DNA of 64,000 bases from the NCBI GenBank assembly GCA_965197005.1, contig OZ239982.1, forward strand, positions 2,418,001-2,482,000. The letters are read 5' to 3'. The DNA is from G965197005 sp965197005 (GTDB lineage Bacteria > Pseudomonadota > Gammaproteobacteria > Pseudomonadales > Oceanobacteraceae). Positions 43,282 to 51,341 of this stretch are shown in pieces (positions within the stretch are counted from its first letter, which is position 1; every line of letters starts with the position of its first letter). The notes under the pieces were generated by a model. The model searched no databases. It was not told the origin of the DNA and worked only from the letters and a program-made list of their open reading frames with translations. The position numbers and the translations under genes were made by a program.

Positions 43282-44151
43282 ATGAATCAACTTATTTGTT
43301 ATAAAACATTACCTGAATGGGATTTTAACGCCTTACCCAAAGGTTTTAGAGAAAAACACAACACCAAGGTAGGCACTTGGGCAAAAATGCAGATTTTATC
43401 AGGCTCATTAACATACTATGCCTTAAATGAACAAGGCGAAGTCTTATCTAGCCAGGTTTTTGATAGCCATAGTGAGATACCCTTTGTAGAACCACAGGCT
43501 TGGCATAAGGTAGAGCCTTTAACCCAAGATTTACGCTGCCAGTTGTCTTTTTATTGTCAGCCCCAAGATTATTATGTTAAAAAATATTTAATGTCAGCCG
43601 TACATTCTTCTGTTGTAGAGGTCGTCCAACATATACATAGCGGCACTGCTTTAGATGTAGGCTGTGGTGGTGGGCGCAATGCGTTATTTTTACAGCAACA
43701 GGGATTTAGCGTTAACGCCTTTGATAAAAATCCAAACTCCATTGGCAACTTACAAAATATTATCGCCCAAGAATCGTTACCCAATATTCAAGCATATATT
43801 GATGATGCACTCAGCTTTAAATGGCAAGATAAATACGACTTAATTATCAGTACAGTGGTATTTATGTTTTTGCCAGAAGAGGGCATTGCAGAACTCATTA
43901 AAAACATGCAGCAACATACCCAATCTGGTGGTTATAACCTGATTGTATGTGCGCTAGATAGTGAAGATTATCCACTGGCAGAACAAAACGTCCCCTTTGC
44001 TTTCGGCTTTAAACCCAATGAATTAAAAAACCATTACAACGGCTGGTACATTAAGCAATACAATGAAGATATAGGGCATTTACATAAGGTTGATGCCAAC
44101 GGCAATCCTATTGCTTTGCGCTTTGCTACCTTAATTGCACAAAAACCCTAA
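43282..44151 (+). CDS. tehB: SAM-dependent methyltransferase TehB with N-terminal cupin-like domain
   Basis: A 289-residue protein matching Haemophilus-type TehB from end to end. The N-terminal domain (about residues 1-90) reads LICYKTLPEW, EKHNTKVGTWAKM and PFVEPQAWHKVEPL. The methyltransferase domain has ALDVGCGGGRNALFL, the STVVFMFLPEEG segment, and GGYNLIVCAL. TehB methylates tellurite and other chalcogen oxyanions. The ATG at 43282 is chosen over 43270 on homology (MNQLICYK). No tehA is adjacent. Confidence 0.92.
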   Translation: MNQLICYKTLPEWDFNALPKGFREKHNTKVGTWAKMQILSGSLTYYALNEQGEVLSSQVFDSHSEIPFVEPQAWHKVEPLTQDLRCQLSFYCQPQDYYVKKYLMSAVHSSVVEVVQHIHSGTALDVGCGGGRNALFLQQQGFSVNAFDKNPNSIGNLQNIIAQESLPNIQAYIDDALSFKWQDKYDLIISTVVFMFLPEEGIAELIKNMQQHTQSGGYNLIVCALDSEDYPLAEQNVPFAFGFKPNELKNHYNGWYIKQYNEDIGHLHKVDANGNPIALRFATLIAQKP

Positions 44152-44155
44152 AAAA

Positions 44156-44192
44156 ACCGCCAACTGCCTCATTAAAATAAGCAGTTGGCGGT
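44156..44192 (-). terminator. Strong terminator of the GH3 gene
   Basis: A 12-bp perfect stem ACCGCCAACTGC / GCAGTTGGCGGT with a 13-base loop and six T after it on the minus strand, 10 bases past the stop of the GH3 gene. On the plus strand it begins directly after tehB but lacks a T tract. Confidence 0.9.
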
Positions 44193-44201
44193 GGCTATTG
44201 C

Positions 44202-46943
44202 TTAAAGCAAGTTATGCGCCTTTTTAAAGCGATAACTAGAGATAATCATTTCTAAGGTACGCTTGGCACTGCGTAGCAAATGCGCTCTAGAAATACTTTT
44301 TTGCTGTAATCCCATAAGCAAATTAAGCGGCTCGCCAAAGGGCATTTTTACATCATTGCCAGCATATAATTCAGAACTATGCGTGCTTTGATTAAACCAA
44401 TCCGTCATAACCAGCCCTTGGTAACCCCATTCATTGCGTAAAATATGGGTTAATAACTCTGGATTGGCCGCTGTTTCATAACCATTAACATAGTTATAAG
44501 AAGTCATTAGCGCACCGGGCTTACTCTGCTTAATGGTTTCTTCAAAGGCTTTTAGATATATCTCACGCAAAGCACGCTCTGAGATGCGCGAATCGCTGGC
44601 ATTGCGATTGCCCTCTTTATTATTAGCAATAAGATGCTTCACCGTGACAATTACTCCCTTACTTTGAGCACCTCTCACCACTGCTTGCGCCATTTTGCTC
44701 GTCACTAATGGGTCTTCAGAAAAATATTCAAAATTACGTCCACATAAAGGGTCTCGCTGAATATTCATACCTGGAGTAAGCCAAATATCAACCTGATTAA
44801 AAATGGCCTCATTAGCCGCACTTTTACCAAAGTTTTCTAATAACTCAACGTCCCAAGAGGAAGCCAGCAACACCGCTACAGGCCAAGCAGTACCACCAGA
44901 GCTTAAACGTATGCCCGCAGGACCATCTGCGGTTTGTGCGGCTAAAATGCCATATTTCTGATTGCCACCAATACCACCTGTATTACCTTTAAGTGTGCCT
45001 AATTTGCCGCCTAATAAATCAATTAAATCTTGATTGGACAGTTGGCTTATAAACTTATCCATAGAGATATTGCCATAAGCAACATCAGATAATTGATACA
45101 CTCGGTCAAAAGTTTGTTTGGGTAAAGCGGTAGGTAGGTCATTAACACTAGGTGTTAGCGTAAAGTAATCAATATTGGCAAAGCCATGGTTTTTTGATTT
45201 CAACTTAATAAAATGTTTGCCAGCAGATAATTTAAGCGTCATAGGCTGAGTATTAATATAATTATGCCACTGCCCTTTAAACCAGCCATCGCCTGTTTGA
45301 GGCATATCTAAATATACATTAGGCTGTAAAATACCATCTACCTCAACCGCTAACATATCTTTAATTTCTGTTAACCCATTGGCAGCACGCAACCTTAAAT
45401 CATAATTACCCGCATGCAAAACGGTCACTTCATAATAGGCCCAAGTGTTCAAAAAATTAGACATTTTAGCCAATGATTTATTGGTATAGCCGTTTTGCTC
45501 AAAGCGTTCAAAGCCAACCCAAGGGTGAGTGCGTAGCGCATCTTCGGCCTCAACTTTAATGCTATTGGCAGAGACAACAGGACGGCTTGATAACAGCTCA
45601 TAGTCGCCATTTGCAAGTAACCGCTTACTAAGTAACGTAGGAGCAAGCTGGTTAGAAAGCTGTTCTACAATAATATGATGCGCAACTGTATGCTGATATT
45701 GCACGCCATTTTCACGAGCATTAGCAACAGAATTACCCACAAAAATATCATAATTGCCTGCCTCTAAAATATAAGCAGCCTGTTGAATTTTGCCCAAATC
45801 GTCATAGCTTTTCATATCATTTATAGCAAAATTCAAGGTTAAGGTTTGCGCCTCATTCGGTGCTAAGAGCTTGGTCTTAGCAAATGCACCTAGCTCCATG
45901 CTAGGATTACCCAATACTGCCTGTGGCGCACGGTAATATACTTGCACCACCTCTTTACCCTGATAGGCTCCTTTATTAGTAACCTTAACTTTAACCTGTA
46001 TTTGCTTATCTACAACCTGAACGCTGGAGGTTTCAAGTTTAAATTGACTGTAACTTAAACCAAAACCAAAGGGATATAATACATTATCTTGCTGGTTAAA
46101 GGTTTCAAAATAGCGGTAGCCAATAAAAATATCTTCATAATAATTTACAAAATCTGACGACTCATGATAAGTCCCATAGGTTGGATAATCCTTATAGCGT
46201 TTAGCAAAAGAACTGGTTAATTTACCTGATGGCGTGACATCACCTATAAGCGTATCGGCAATGGCATTACCGCCCTCTGCCCCCGGATACCAAACCAGCA
46301 AAGCGGCATCAATCTCATAGGCATCAATCCAGCTTAAATCCATTTGTGTACCAATATTTAGCAACACAACCACTTTTTTAAAGTCGGCACTTTTAACCTG
46401 CTTAAGCAAGCGCACCTCTGCATCGCTTAAATAAAAATCGCCTTTTTTATCATGGTGATCAAACAATTCAGAAGATGAACGTCCAATGGTTAAAACCAAT
46501 GTATCATGGTCTTTAGCAAGGGCTTTAATTGCCGCATCACTAAAGGTTTTTTCCCGAGCAATTAGCTGGTTAAAAAACAAATGCTGCTGGTAAGCCTTTT
46601 GATTGCCCTGATATAACTGAATGCGCCCATCTTTAGCAAGATTTGCCAACCCCTGAAACACATCAGTAACAGGCGATCCATAAACATCACCAGAGCCACC
46701 CCCCGACTTTTGAAAGCCAGTAAACATACTTTTGTTATAAAAGCTACGATTACCCAACACCACAACCTTATCTGCTGCATTAAGCGGCAAAGCCTGATTG
46801 TGATTTTTAAGCAAGACAAACCCCTGCGAGGCAGAAGCACGAGTTTTAGCGATGTTTTCAGGCAAAACAGTTGCCTGTGCAGGTAGTGTGTGTATACCTA
46901 ATATTAAAATAAGTGCAAAACGGCACAATGCTGTTATTTTCAT
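44202..46943 (-). CDS. Secreted glycoside hydrolase family 3 enzyme with permuted domains
   Basis: A 913-residue secreted beta-glycosidase with reversed domain order. After a signal peptide (cleaved near QAT, residue 25) comes the GH3 C-terminal domain (ASQGFVLLKN, LVLTIGRSSSE, VVLLNIGTQMDLSW, YPFGFGLSYSQF), then the FnIII-like domain (VKVTNKGAYQGKEVVQVYYRAP), then a carbohydrate-binding-like insert (about 465-610, starting KVEAEDA). The GH3 N-terminal barrel comes last (TADGPAGIRLSS, GRNFEYFSEDP, VKHLIANNKEGNRN, GLVMTDW with the nucleophile Asp848). The order is that of the inverted GH3 subgroup known from rumen bacteria. Substrate unknown; probably periplasmic. AAATAATT... shows only a weak ribosome site. 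Confidence 0.88.
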   Translation of the reverse strand: MKITALCRFALILILGIHTLPAQATVLPENIAKTRASASQGFVLLKNHNQALPLNAADKVVVLGNRSFYNKSMFTGFQKSGGGSGDVYGSPVTDVFQGLANLAKDGRIQLYQGNQKAYQQHLFFNQLIAREKTFSDAAIKALAKDHDTLVLTIGRSSSELFDHHDKKGDFYLSDAEVRLLKQVKSADFKKVVVLLNIGTQMDLSWIDAYEIDAALLVWYPGAEGGNAIADTLIGDVTPSGKLTSSFAKRYKDYPTYGTYHESSDFVNYYEDIFIGYRYFETFNQQDNVLYPFGFGLSYSQFKLETSSVQVVDKQIQVKVKVTNKGAYQGKEVVQVYYRAPQAVLGNPSMELGAFAKTKLLAPNEAQTLTLNFAINDMKSYDDLGKIQQAAYILEAGNYDIFVGNSVANARENGVQYQHTVAHHIIVEQLSNQLAPTLLSKRLLANGDYELLSSRPVVSANSIKVEAEDALRTHPWVGFERFEQNGYTNKSLAKMSNFLNTWAYYEVTVLHAGNYDLRLRAANGLTEIKDMLAVEVDGILQPNVYLDMPQTGDGWFKGQWHNYINTQPMTLKLSAGKHFIKLKSKNHGFANIDYFTLTPSVNDLPTALPKQTFDRVYQLSDVAYGNISMDKFISQLSNQDLIDLLGGKLGTLKGNTGGIGGNQKYGILAAQTADGPAGIRLSSGGTAWPVAVLLASSWDVELLENFGKSAANEAIFNQVDIWLTPGMNIQRDPLCGRNFEYFSEDPLVTSKMAQAVVRGAQSKGVIVTVKHLIANNKEGNRNASDSRISERALREIYLKAFEETIKQSKPGALMTSYNYVNGYETAANPELLTHILRNEWGYQGLVMTDWFNQSTHSSELYAGNDVKMPFGEPLNLLMGLQQKSISRAHLLRSAKRTLEMIISSYRFKKAHNLL

Positions 46944-47265
46944 AATTATTTCCTAGTATTATTAGTTTTTTTAGTGTGCGATAACTTCAAATGAGGCTTG
47001 GATAAAACCTGAAACTTATTGTCTTTTGCAAGGTTAATAAAAGAAATAAAAAGCGAGCATTATGATTTTTATAAAAGAAAATACTCAGTATTTAAGCACT
47101 AACTGACTGTAACATAATATAAAAAAGCAGCAAACCAAAAAGCCTAAAAAAACCACTTTTAAGTACTTCTAATTTACTTAATTTATCTATAAACTGAATG
47201 CAAAATTGACTACTTAATATCCTCTAAAAAGGATAGAGCGTCACATTAGGGAATAAAATTAAGGT

Positions 47266-47281
47266 TGGTCTGTTTATTGCT
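47266..47281 (+). promoter_or_regulatory. Sigma-54-type promoter before fliK
   Basis: TGGTCTGTTTATTGCT has GG and GC exactly 10 bases apart and matches 9 of the 12 fixed bases of the sigma-54 consensus (TGGCACG-N4-TTGCW). It lies about 88 bases before the fliK start. Flagellar hook genes depend on sigma-54 in Pseudomonas and Vibrio. The rest of the 413-base gap (46944-47356) is AT-rich and holds no gene I can see. Confidence 0.65.
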
Positions 47282-47368
47282 TTGTTTTATACAAGAAATC
47301 AACAGAAAATTTAAGACACACGTCTTATACATAACGGAAATAACCTGAACACTTAGATGAGAGTAATC

Positions 47369-48112
47369 ATGCAAGGCACAGATTCAAGTTTGCTTAACCT
47401 AGGCTTAAACGAAGCACAACAAGCACTTAATGGCTCTATTGTAGGGCTTACACCACAGATGGGACGTTTGTCAGCACAACCAAATGAAAACAAACCCAAC
47501 TCTGCTTTTGCCAGTATGTTATTGCAACTACAAGCAGGAACCAACACAAACGAATCCGCATTAGTGGCAATGGCTCAAGCCATTGTCGGCAATAACTTGC
47601 CTGAGGCAGAACACCCATTGCCTACTATTAACCAAAACCCAACTGAAGATACAACTGAAGATACAATAGAAGCAGACAGCACCTTACCCTTAATTGAGAC
47701 CGATAGCGCAGAATTAAATACAAAAATCCCAGCTAGTGAGGCAGAAAAAGGACAATACAATCCTCTACTATCTCATCAAGCACTCAGCCCAGAACAAATA
47801 AAGCAAGCCAAAGCATTTGCCCAAAAACTGCAACAAGCCTCAAATACAGAAGACAAATCAACAAACACACAAACCGCCTTACCCTTAAATGCTGACTTTA
47901 AATTAGATAACACTCAAAATCAGATCCCAAACATCAACCAAGAACAAAACCCAGAAGCCAGCTACCTAGCGCAACATGGCATTCTTGCACAGCAAGTAAA
48001 AGTAATGAGCAAAGGCGTTAACGCAACAGAAAATACAGATAAAAAATCCCTAAAAGTAACCGACTTACCCGTTACCCTAAAGCTCAAGCAGGTACAGATA
48101 GCACCAAATTAA
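47369..48112 (+). CDS. fliK: Flagellar hook-length control protein FliK, N-terminal part
   Basis: Codes a 247-residue low-complexity chain rich in Q, N, T and E, with no membrane part, as expected for the secreted ruler part of FliK. It stops at TAA just before the ATG of the next frame, which carries the FliK C-terminal domain. The frame needed to join them is open from 48043 on, so a one-base change between 48043 and 48110 (for example at the run of six A at 48041-48046) would give a continuous protein of about 505 residues. GAGAG precedes the ATG at 47369. So it is either a frameshifted gene or a split one. Confidence 0.7.
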   Translation: MQGTDSSLLNLGLNEAQQALNGSIVGLTPQMGRLSAQPNENKPNSAFASMLLQLQAGTNTNESALVAMAQAIVGNNLPEAEHPLPTINQNPTEDTTEDTIEADSTLPLIETDSAELNTKIPASEAEKGQYNPLLSHQALSPEQIKQAKAFAQKLQQASNTEDKSTNTQTALPLNADFKLDNTQNQIPNINQEQNPEASYLAQHGILAQQVKVMSKGVNATENTDKKSLKVTDLPVTLKLKQVQIAPN

Positions 48113-48891
48113 TGGCAGAAAACACCAGCAAAAACAAAACTGCAATAACAGAAGAACTGCCCAACAGCAATACAGAAAGCACCGCCGATAACGAACAACA
48201 AACCAGCTTACATGCCAAGCTAACACCCGCCTCGCACCCTGCCAATACAGAAAGCCCAATGGCACAAACACAACAAGCAGGACAGCAAGCAAATACCAAC
48301 AACCTACAAGCAGCACAAATAAATGTCGCAGCAGCACTAGACAGCACAGAAAATACAGAAAAAAAATTACCCAAAAGTGAGCTTAAAAGTCATAAAGAAG
48401 AACCCAGCATGAATGCAAAACTAGGAAAAGCATTGATACAAGACAACAGTCTATATTTAGGCAAGCAAAGTCAAAATTGGGGAAAACAACTAGGCAGCCA
48501 TATTACTACCTTAATCAAACAAGATGTCCAAGAAGCCAAAATTCATCTAGATCCTCCAGAACTAGGCAGCCTAGAAATTAAATTGCAAGTACAACACCAA
48601 GAGGCACGAATACAAATTCATGCATCACATGTACAAGTGCGAGACGTCCTAGAACAACAAGCCTTTCGCTTACGTGAAAACTTAGCCCAAGAAGGCATGA
48701 ATCTTTCAGGATTTGATGTCAGCTCAGGCAGCAAAGAGCAACAACAAAGCGCACAAGAAGACAACGATGCAAGCGGCTCTAACTTTAATCAAGGCGAAAA
48801 CTCCGCATTAACCGATACAGGAGAGCACCTAACACACAATGCTCACACTGCAAAAGCACAAAGTCTTAATCTATTAGACACCTTTGCTTAA
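48112..48891 (+). CDS. fliK: FliK C-terminal (Flg_hook) domain part
   Basis: A 259-residue reading whose last 150 residues hold the hook-length domain: LGSHITTLIKQDVQEAKIHLDPPELGSLEIKLQVQ (in pieces), then VRDVLEQQAFRLRENLAQEG and GFDVSSG. The N-terminal 100 residues are the same Q/N/T-rich type as the upstream reading, so both come from one gene. The ATG overlaps the upstream stop (TAATG), which could allow restart without fusion. FliK acts in the export switch from hook to filament. The end overlaps the convergent thioesterase by 4 bases. Confidence 0.75.
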   Translation: MAENTSKNKTAITEELPNSNTESTADNEQQTSLHAKLTPASHPANTESPMAQTQQAGQQANTNNLQAAQINVAAALDSTENTEKKLPKSELKSHKEEPSMNAKLGKALIQDNSLYLGKQSQNWGKQLGSHITTLIKQDVQEAKIHLDPPELGSLEIKLQVQHQEARIQIHASHVQVRDVLEQQAFRLRENLAQEGMNLSGFDVSSGSKEQQQSAQEDNDASGSNFNQGENSALTDTGEHLTHNAHTAKAQSLNLLDTFA

Positions 48892-49433
48892 TTATTTTCT
48901 GAGTAAGCTCGCTTGGCAGCATTAAGCTGCTTCCAAATAGCAAAATGCTCAGGGAGTGGGTTAGGCGTTGACTCAATGCCCAAGGTTTTAACCGCTTGTT
49001 CTGGCACTGCAATTTTACCCTTATGTAAAAAAGCCACCTTAACCAAACCATAGGTATAAAGTTTGCCATTGGCAACAAAGCGTTGCTCTAGGTAAAAATA
49101 TTTTTCGTCCCAACCTAAATAAGTGCTTTCTACAGTGAATTTTTTAAACAGATTAAGCTCTCGAATATAGCCCACCTCAATACTAGCAACCACAAAATTA
49201 AACTTATTTTTAACCAAGTTCGTCCATAGATTATTCTGAATTGCCTGATCCCAGCGTGCTCGTTCCATATAAATCAAATAGCGTGCATTATTGATATGTA
49301 GATTAAAATCAATGTCAGTTATTCCCACACGAAAAGAGCGGCGACAGGTTTGCAAAAAGGTTTTGGCTTTAAAATTAGGGTTACGCTGATTTTTTCTGCT
49401 TAAATACATACAACGAATTATTTCACTAATCAT
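48888..49433 (-). CDS. Thioesterase-like protein (4HBT/THEM6-like hotdog)
   Basis: A 181-residue single hotdog protein. FRVGITDIDFNLHINNARYLIYMERARWD (about residues 34-62, given in short here as DIDFNLHINNARYL) is the hotdog active region in the YbgC/THEM6 style; the catalytic aspartate may be the one in DID. Later strands: VVASIEVGYIRELNLFKKF and KYFYLEQRFV. Probably hydrolyses acyl-CoA. A second ATG at residue 9 is also possible as start. It borders the accessory island on its upstream side. Confidence 0.72.
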   Translation of the reverse strand: MISEIIRCMYLSRKNQRNPNFKAKTFLQTCRRSFRVGITDIDFNLHINNARYLIYMERARWDQAIQNNLWTNLVKNKFNFVVASIEVGYIRELNLFKKFTVESTYLGWDEKYFYLEQRFVANGKLYTYGLVKVAFLHKGKIAVPEQAVKTLGIESTPNPLPEHFAIWKQLNAAKRAYSENN

Positions 49434-49548
49434 AATCTCATCTTTCCTTTAATAAAAAAACGCATTGTACTTGCTTTATTGCCTTTGTACAGGGGGAGGC
49501 AGGGGATCAGGGATCAGGTTTCAGAGGTCAGGCATCAGAGGTCAAGGA

Positions 49549-49685
49549 CTGAAACCTGAAACCTGAAACCTGAAACCTAAACCCTGAACCCTGAACCCTG
49601 AACCCTAAACCCTGAACCCTGAACCCTGAACCCTGAACCCTGAACCCTGAACCCTGAACCCTGAACCCTGAACCCTGAAACCTGA
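49549..49685. repeat. Heptamer tandem array (CTGAACC/CTGAAAC)n
   Basis: About 19.5 copies of a 7-base unit. The first four are CTGAAAC, then CTAAACC and CTGAACC units with one more CTAAACC, and the last returns to CTGAAAC. Upstream, 49514-49524 holds the reverse complement of the first units (11-bp inverted repeat TCAGGTTTCAG) inside a degenerate GATCAGG/CAGAGGTC stretch from 49501. The 410-base gap 49434-49843 contains this array, a palindrome and the leader of the next gene, but no gene. Confidence 0.95.
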
Positions 49686-49686
49686 T

Positions 49687-49724
49687 CTAACAGGACAGTC
49701 ACGTTAGTTCGGTCACGTTAGTTC
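49687..49724 (+). repeat. Island palindrome, copy at left end
   Basis: CTAAC and GTTAG form a 5-bp stem around AGGACAGTCAC (49687-49707). A truncated second copy (GGTCACGTTAGTTC) follows at 49711-49724. It abuts the heptamer array. Confidence 0.8.
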
Positions 49725-49843
49725 TTTTATATTAGAGCTGTTGAAATAATGCAGAAATTAGCTACAATCTGGGTGTTAATTTTTGTTATTTAATAAAATG
49801 AACTAGCACCACCTAATAAAAAATAACTAAAGGAATTAAAGCT

Positions 49844-51283
49844 ATGATAATACAACTCCGTAACCATTTAATAATACTAGTTTTATTTTTGTCTGCCAGT
49901 GTTATGGCCGATAGTAGGCAAATTTTTAAACCTAACTTAAAAATAGAAATGTCTCCAATACCAAGTATCTATATTGATGCTTCATATCCGATTAATCCAT
50001 CAGGTTTACCTAGTGCTCTTAAGCCTAAGTATGGCTATGATGATTTTAAGGATGAAATTAGTACTCGCTCAGTGGATCCAAATTATAATCCATCTTGCTC
50101 TGTTATTAGTGCAAATATCAATTATAACTTAAATGGTACGCTCACGGGGAAATGGTATTGCTTTGATATTCAAACAATTACAGCCAATAGGGTTAAGGTT
50201 ATAGCTAAACTGTTTAATCAAACTGCCTCATCAAACCACGATTTATATATTTTGCAGTGGGATACCGCCACACAACAATACAAAACATTGGCTTCTTCCG
50301 TTTCGCCAGCTAACGCAGATGAGGTAGCGAGTGCTGTTTCAGATAGCGGACATTATGTGATGTATATTAAAGCGACTAAATCTACAGGAAAAGCCTTCAA
50401 CATCATGTTTGGCGCCACAACTCAATTTGATTCTTATGAACCGAATGATATAGGTGGCGATGCCAAAGCTATTACCCCACTCAAACAAATTATAGGCAAC
50501 CTTGACAACCCCAATGATATTGACTTTTTTACTTACCGCACCAAGGCAGATGAGAAAAAGATAGATGTGTATGCAAAGCTTGCTTCAAACCAAGTTATGT
50601 TCTTAAAAATAAAAGGAAAATGGGTTGAGTTTTCAACTACAGAAAATCCCAAAGGAGCCAATCAAAACTACTACGATGTTTCACCCAATACAGATATCTT
50701 GGTTGCAGTTACTCAAAAGCCCAACATGCCATGGAGAGACTCAAATTATAAAGTTGTGGTACAAAAGCATTATCTATTTTATAGAATGACTGGTCTAAAT
50801 ATCTTATCATTTAATCCACTAAAAGGACGCTACTTTAATCAATATTTGCCTTACCCCTATAAAGATACAAGACTGCCAGGTGCTCATTCCGTGTTGCATA
50901 TTATTGGTCAGCTGCATAATGTTAATCATGCTCCTGCTGCTTATAAAAGAATTAAATTAAGCTTTTCTCGCGGTGTGAATATGCCAAATGGCACTACAGG
51001 TGCCAACTTTGAAGAAATTTATTTTACAGATGAAAACGGTTGGTTTGAAATTACTCAGGACTTAAATCAAAATCCTTATAAGTGTCGAGCAAACAAAATG
51101 GTATTAGCTAGAAATCCTCGGGTTTATGAGCCTAAAACCGCATTTCATTATGAGTTAGATCGTTATGATTTTTCTATTGTAAGTTTTGTGTATGTTAATC
51201 CACAAGAATACAATATTACAAGCAAAGAGATATTCTGGTTGTGCGGTAGTGGCGCACCAAACAATTACACCTATTGGGATTAA
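49844..51283 (+). CDS. Secreted protein with a pre-peptidase C-terminal-like (PPC) domain
   Basis: A 479-residue secreted protein. The signal peptide ends VMADS (cleavage near residue 22). The mature part has a first beta-rich region (about 80-190) with cysteines at SCSVI and WYCFD. Then comes FDSYEPNDIGGDAKAI with GNLDNPNDIDFFTYRT, the usual start of a PPC-type beta-sandwich, which is often found on secreted peptidases and adhesins. A third region (about 310-479) has LPGAHSVLHIIGQLH and two cysteines (YKCRAN, WLCGSG). No catalytic motif seen. Function unknown. It stands alone between repeats, so horizontal origin is likely. Confidence 0.65.
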   Translation: MIIQLRNHLIILVLFLSASVMADSRQIFKPNLKIEMSPIPSIYIDASYPINPSGLPSALKPKYGYDDFKDEISTRSVDPNYNPSCSVISANINYNLNGTLTGKWYCFDIQTITANRVKVIAKLFNQTASSNHDLYILQWDTATQQYKTLASSVSPANADEVASAVSDSGHYVMYIKATKSTGKAFNIMFGATTQFDSYEPNDIGGDAKAITPLKQIIGNLDNPNDIDFFTYRTKADEKKIDVYAKLASNQVMFLKIKGKWVEFSTTENPKGANQNYYDVSPNTDILVAVTQKPNMPWRDSNYKVVVQKHYLFYRMTGLNILSFNPLKGRYFNQYLPYPYKDTRLPGAHSVLHIIGQLHNVNHAPAAYKRIKLSFSRGVNMPNGTTGANFEEIYFTDENGWFEITQDLNQNPYKCRANKMVLARNPRVYEPKTAFHYELDRYDFSIVSFVYVNPQEYNITSKEIFWLCGSGAPNNYTYWD

Positions 51284-51310
51284 ACTCAAAAAAGGTTTTA
51301 TATAAACGGA

Positions 51311-51341
51311 CCCCCAATGGTTTGATACCAACTATTGGGGG
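51311..51341 (+). terminator. Hairpin terminator between convergent island genes
   Basis: CCCCCAAT / ATTGGGGG, 8-bp perfect stem, with a nested TGGT/ACCA hairpin in its loop. It lies 27 bases after the secreted-protein stop and next to the end of the 340-residue gene. T content after it is low. The right arm is part of the 1.1-kb duplication; the second copy lacks the left arm. Confidence 0.6.

Noticed and set aside
48041..48046. Programmed -1 frameshift in fliK at the run of six A
   Set aside because: The upstream base is T, so a tandem slip would put TAA in the P site; the run is also short for polymerase slippage. Mutation or sequencing error is more likely, though not proved.
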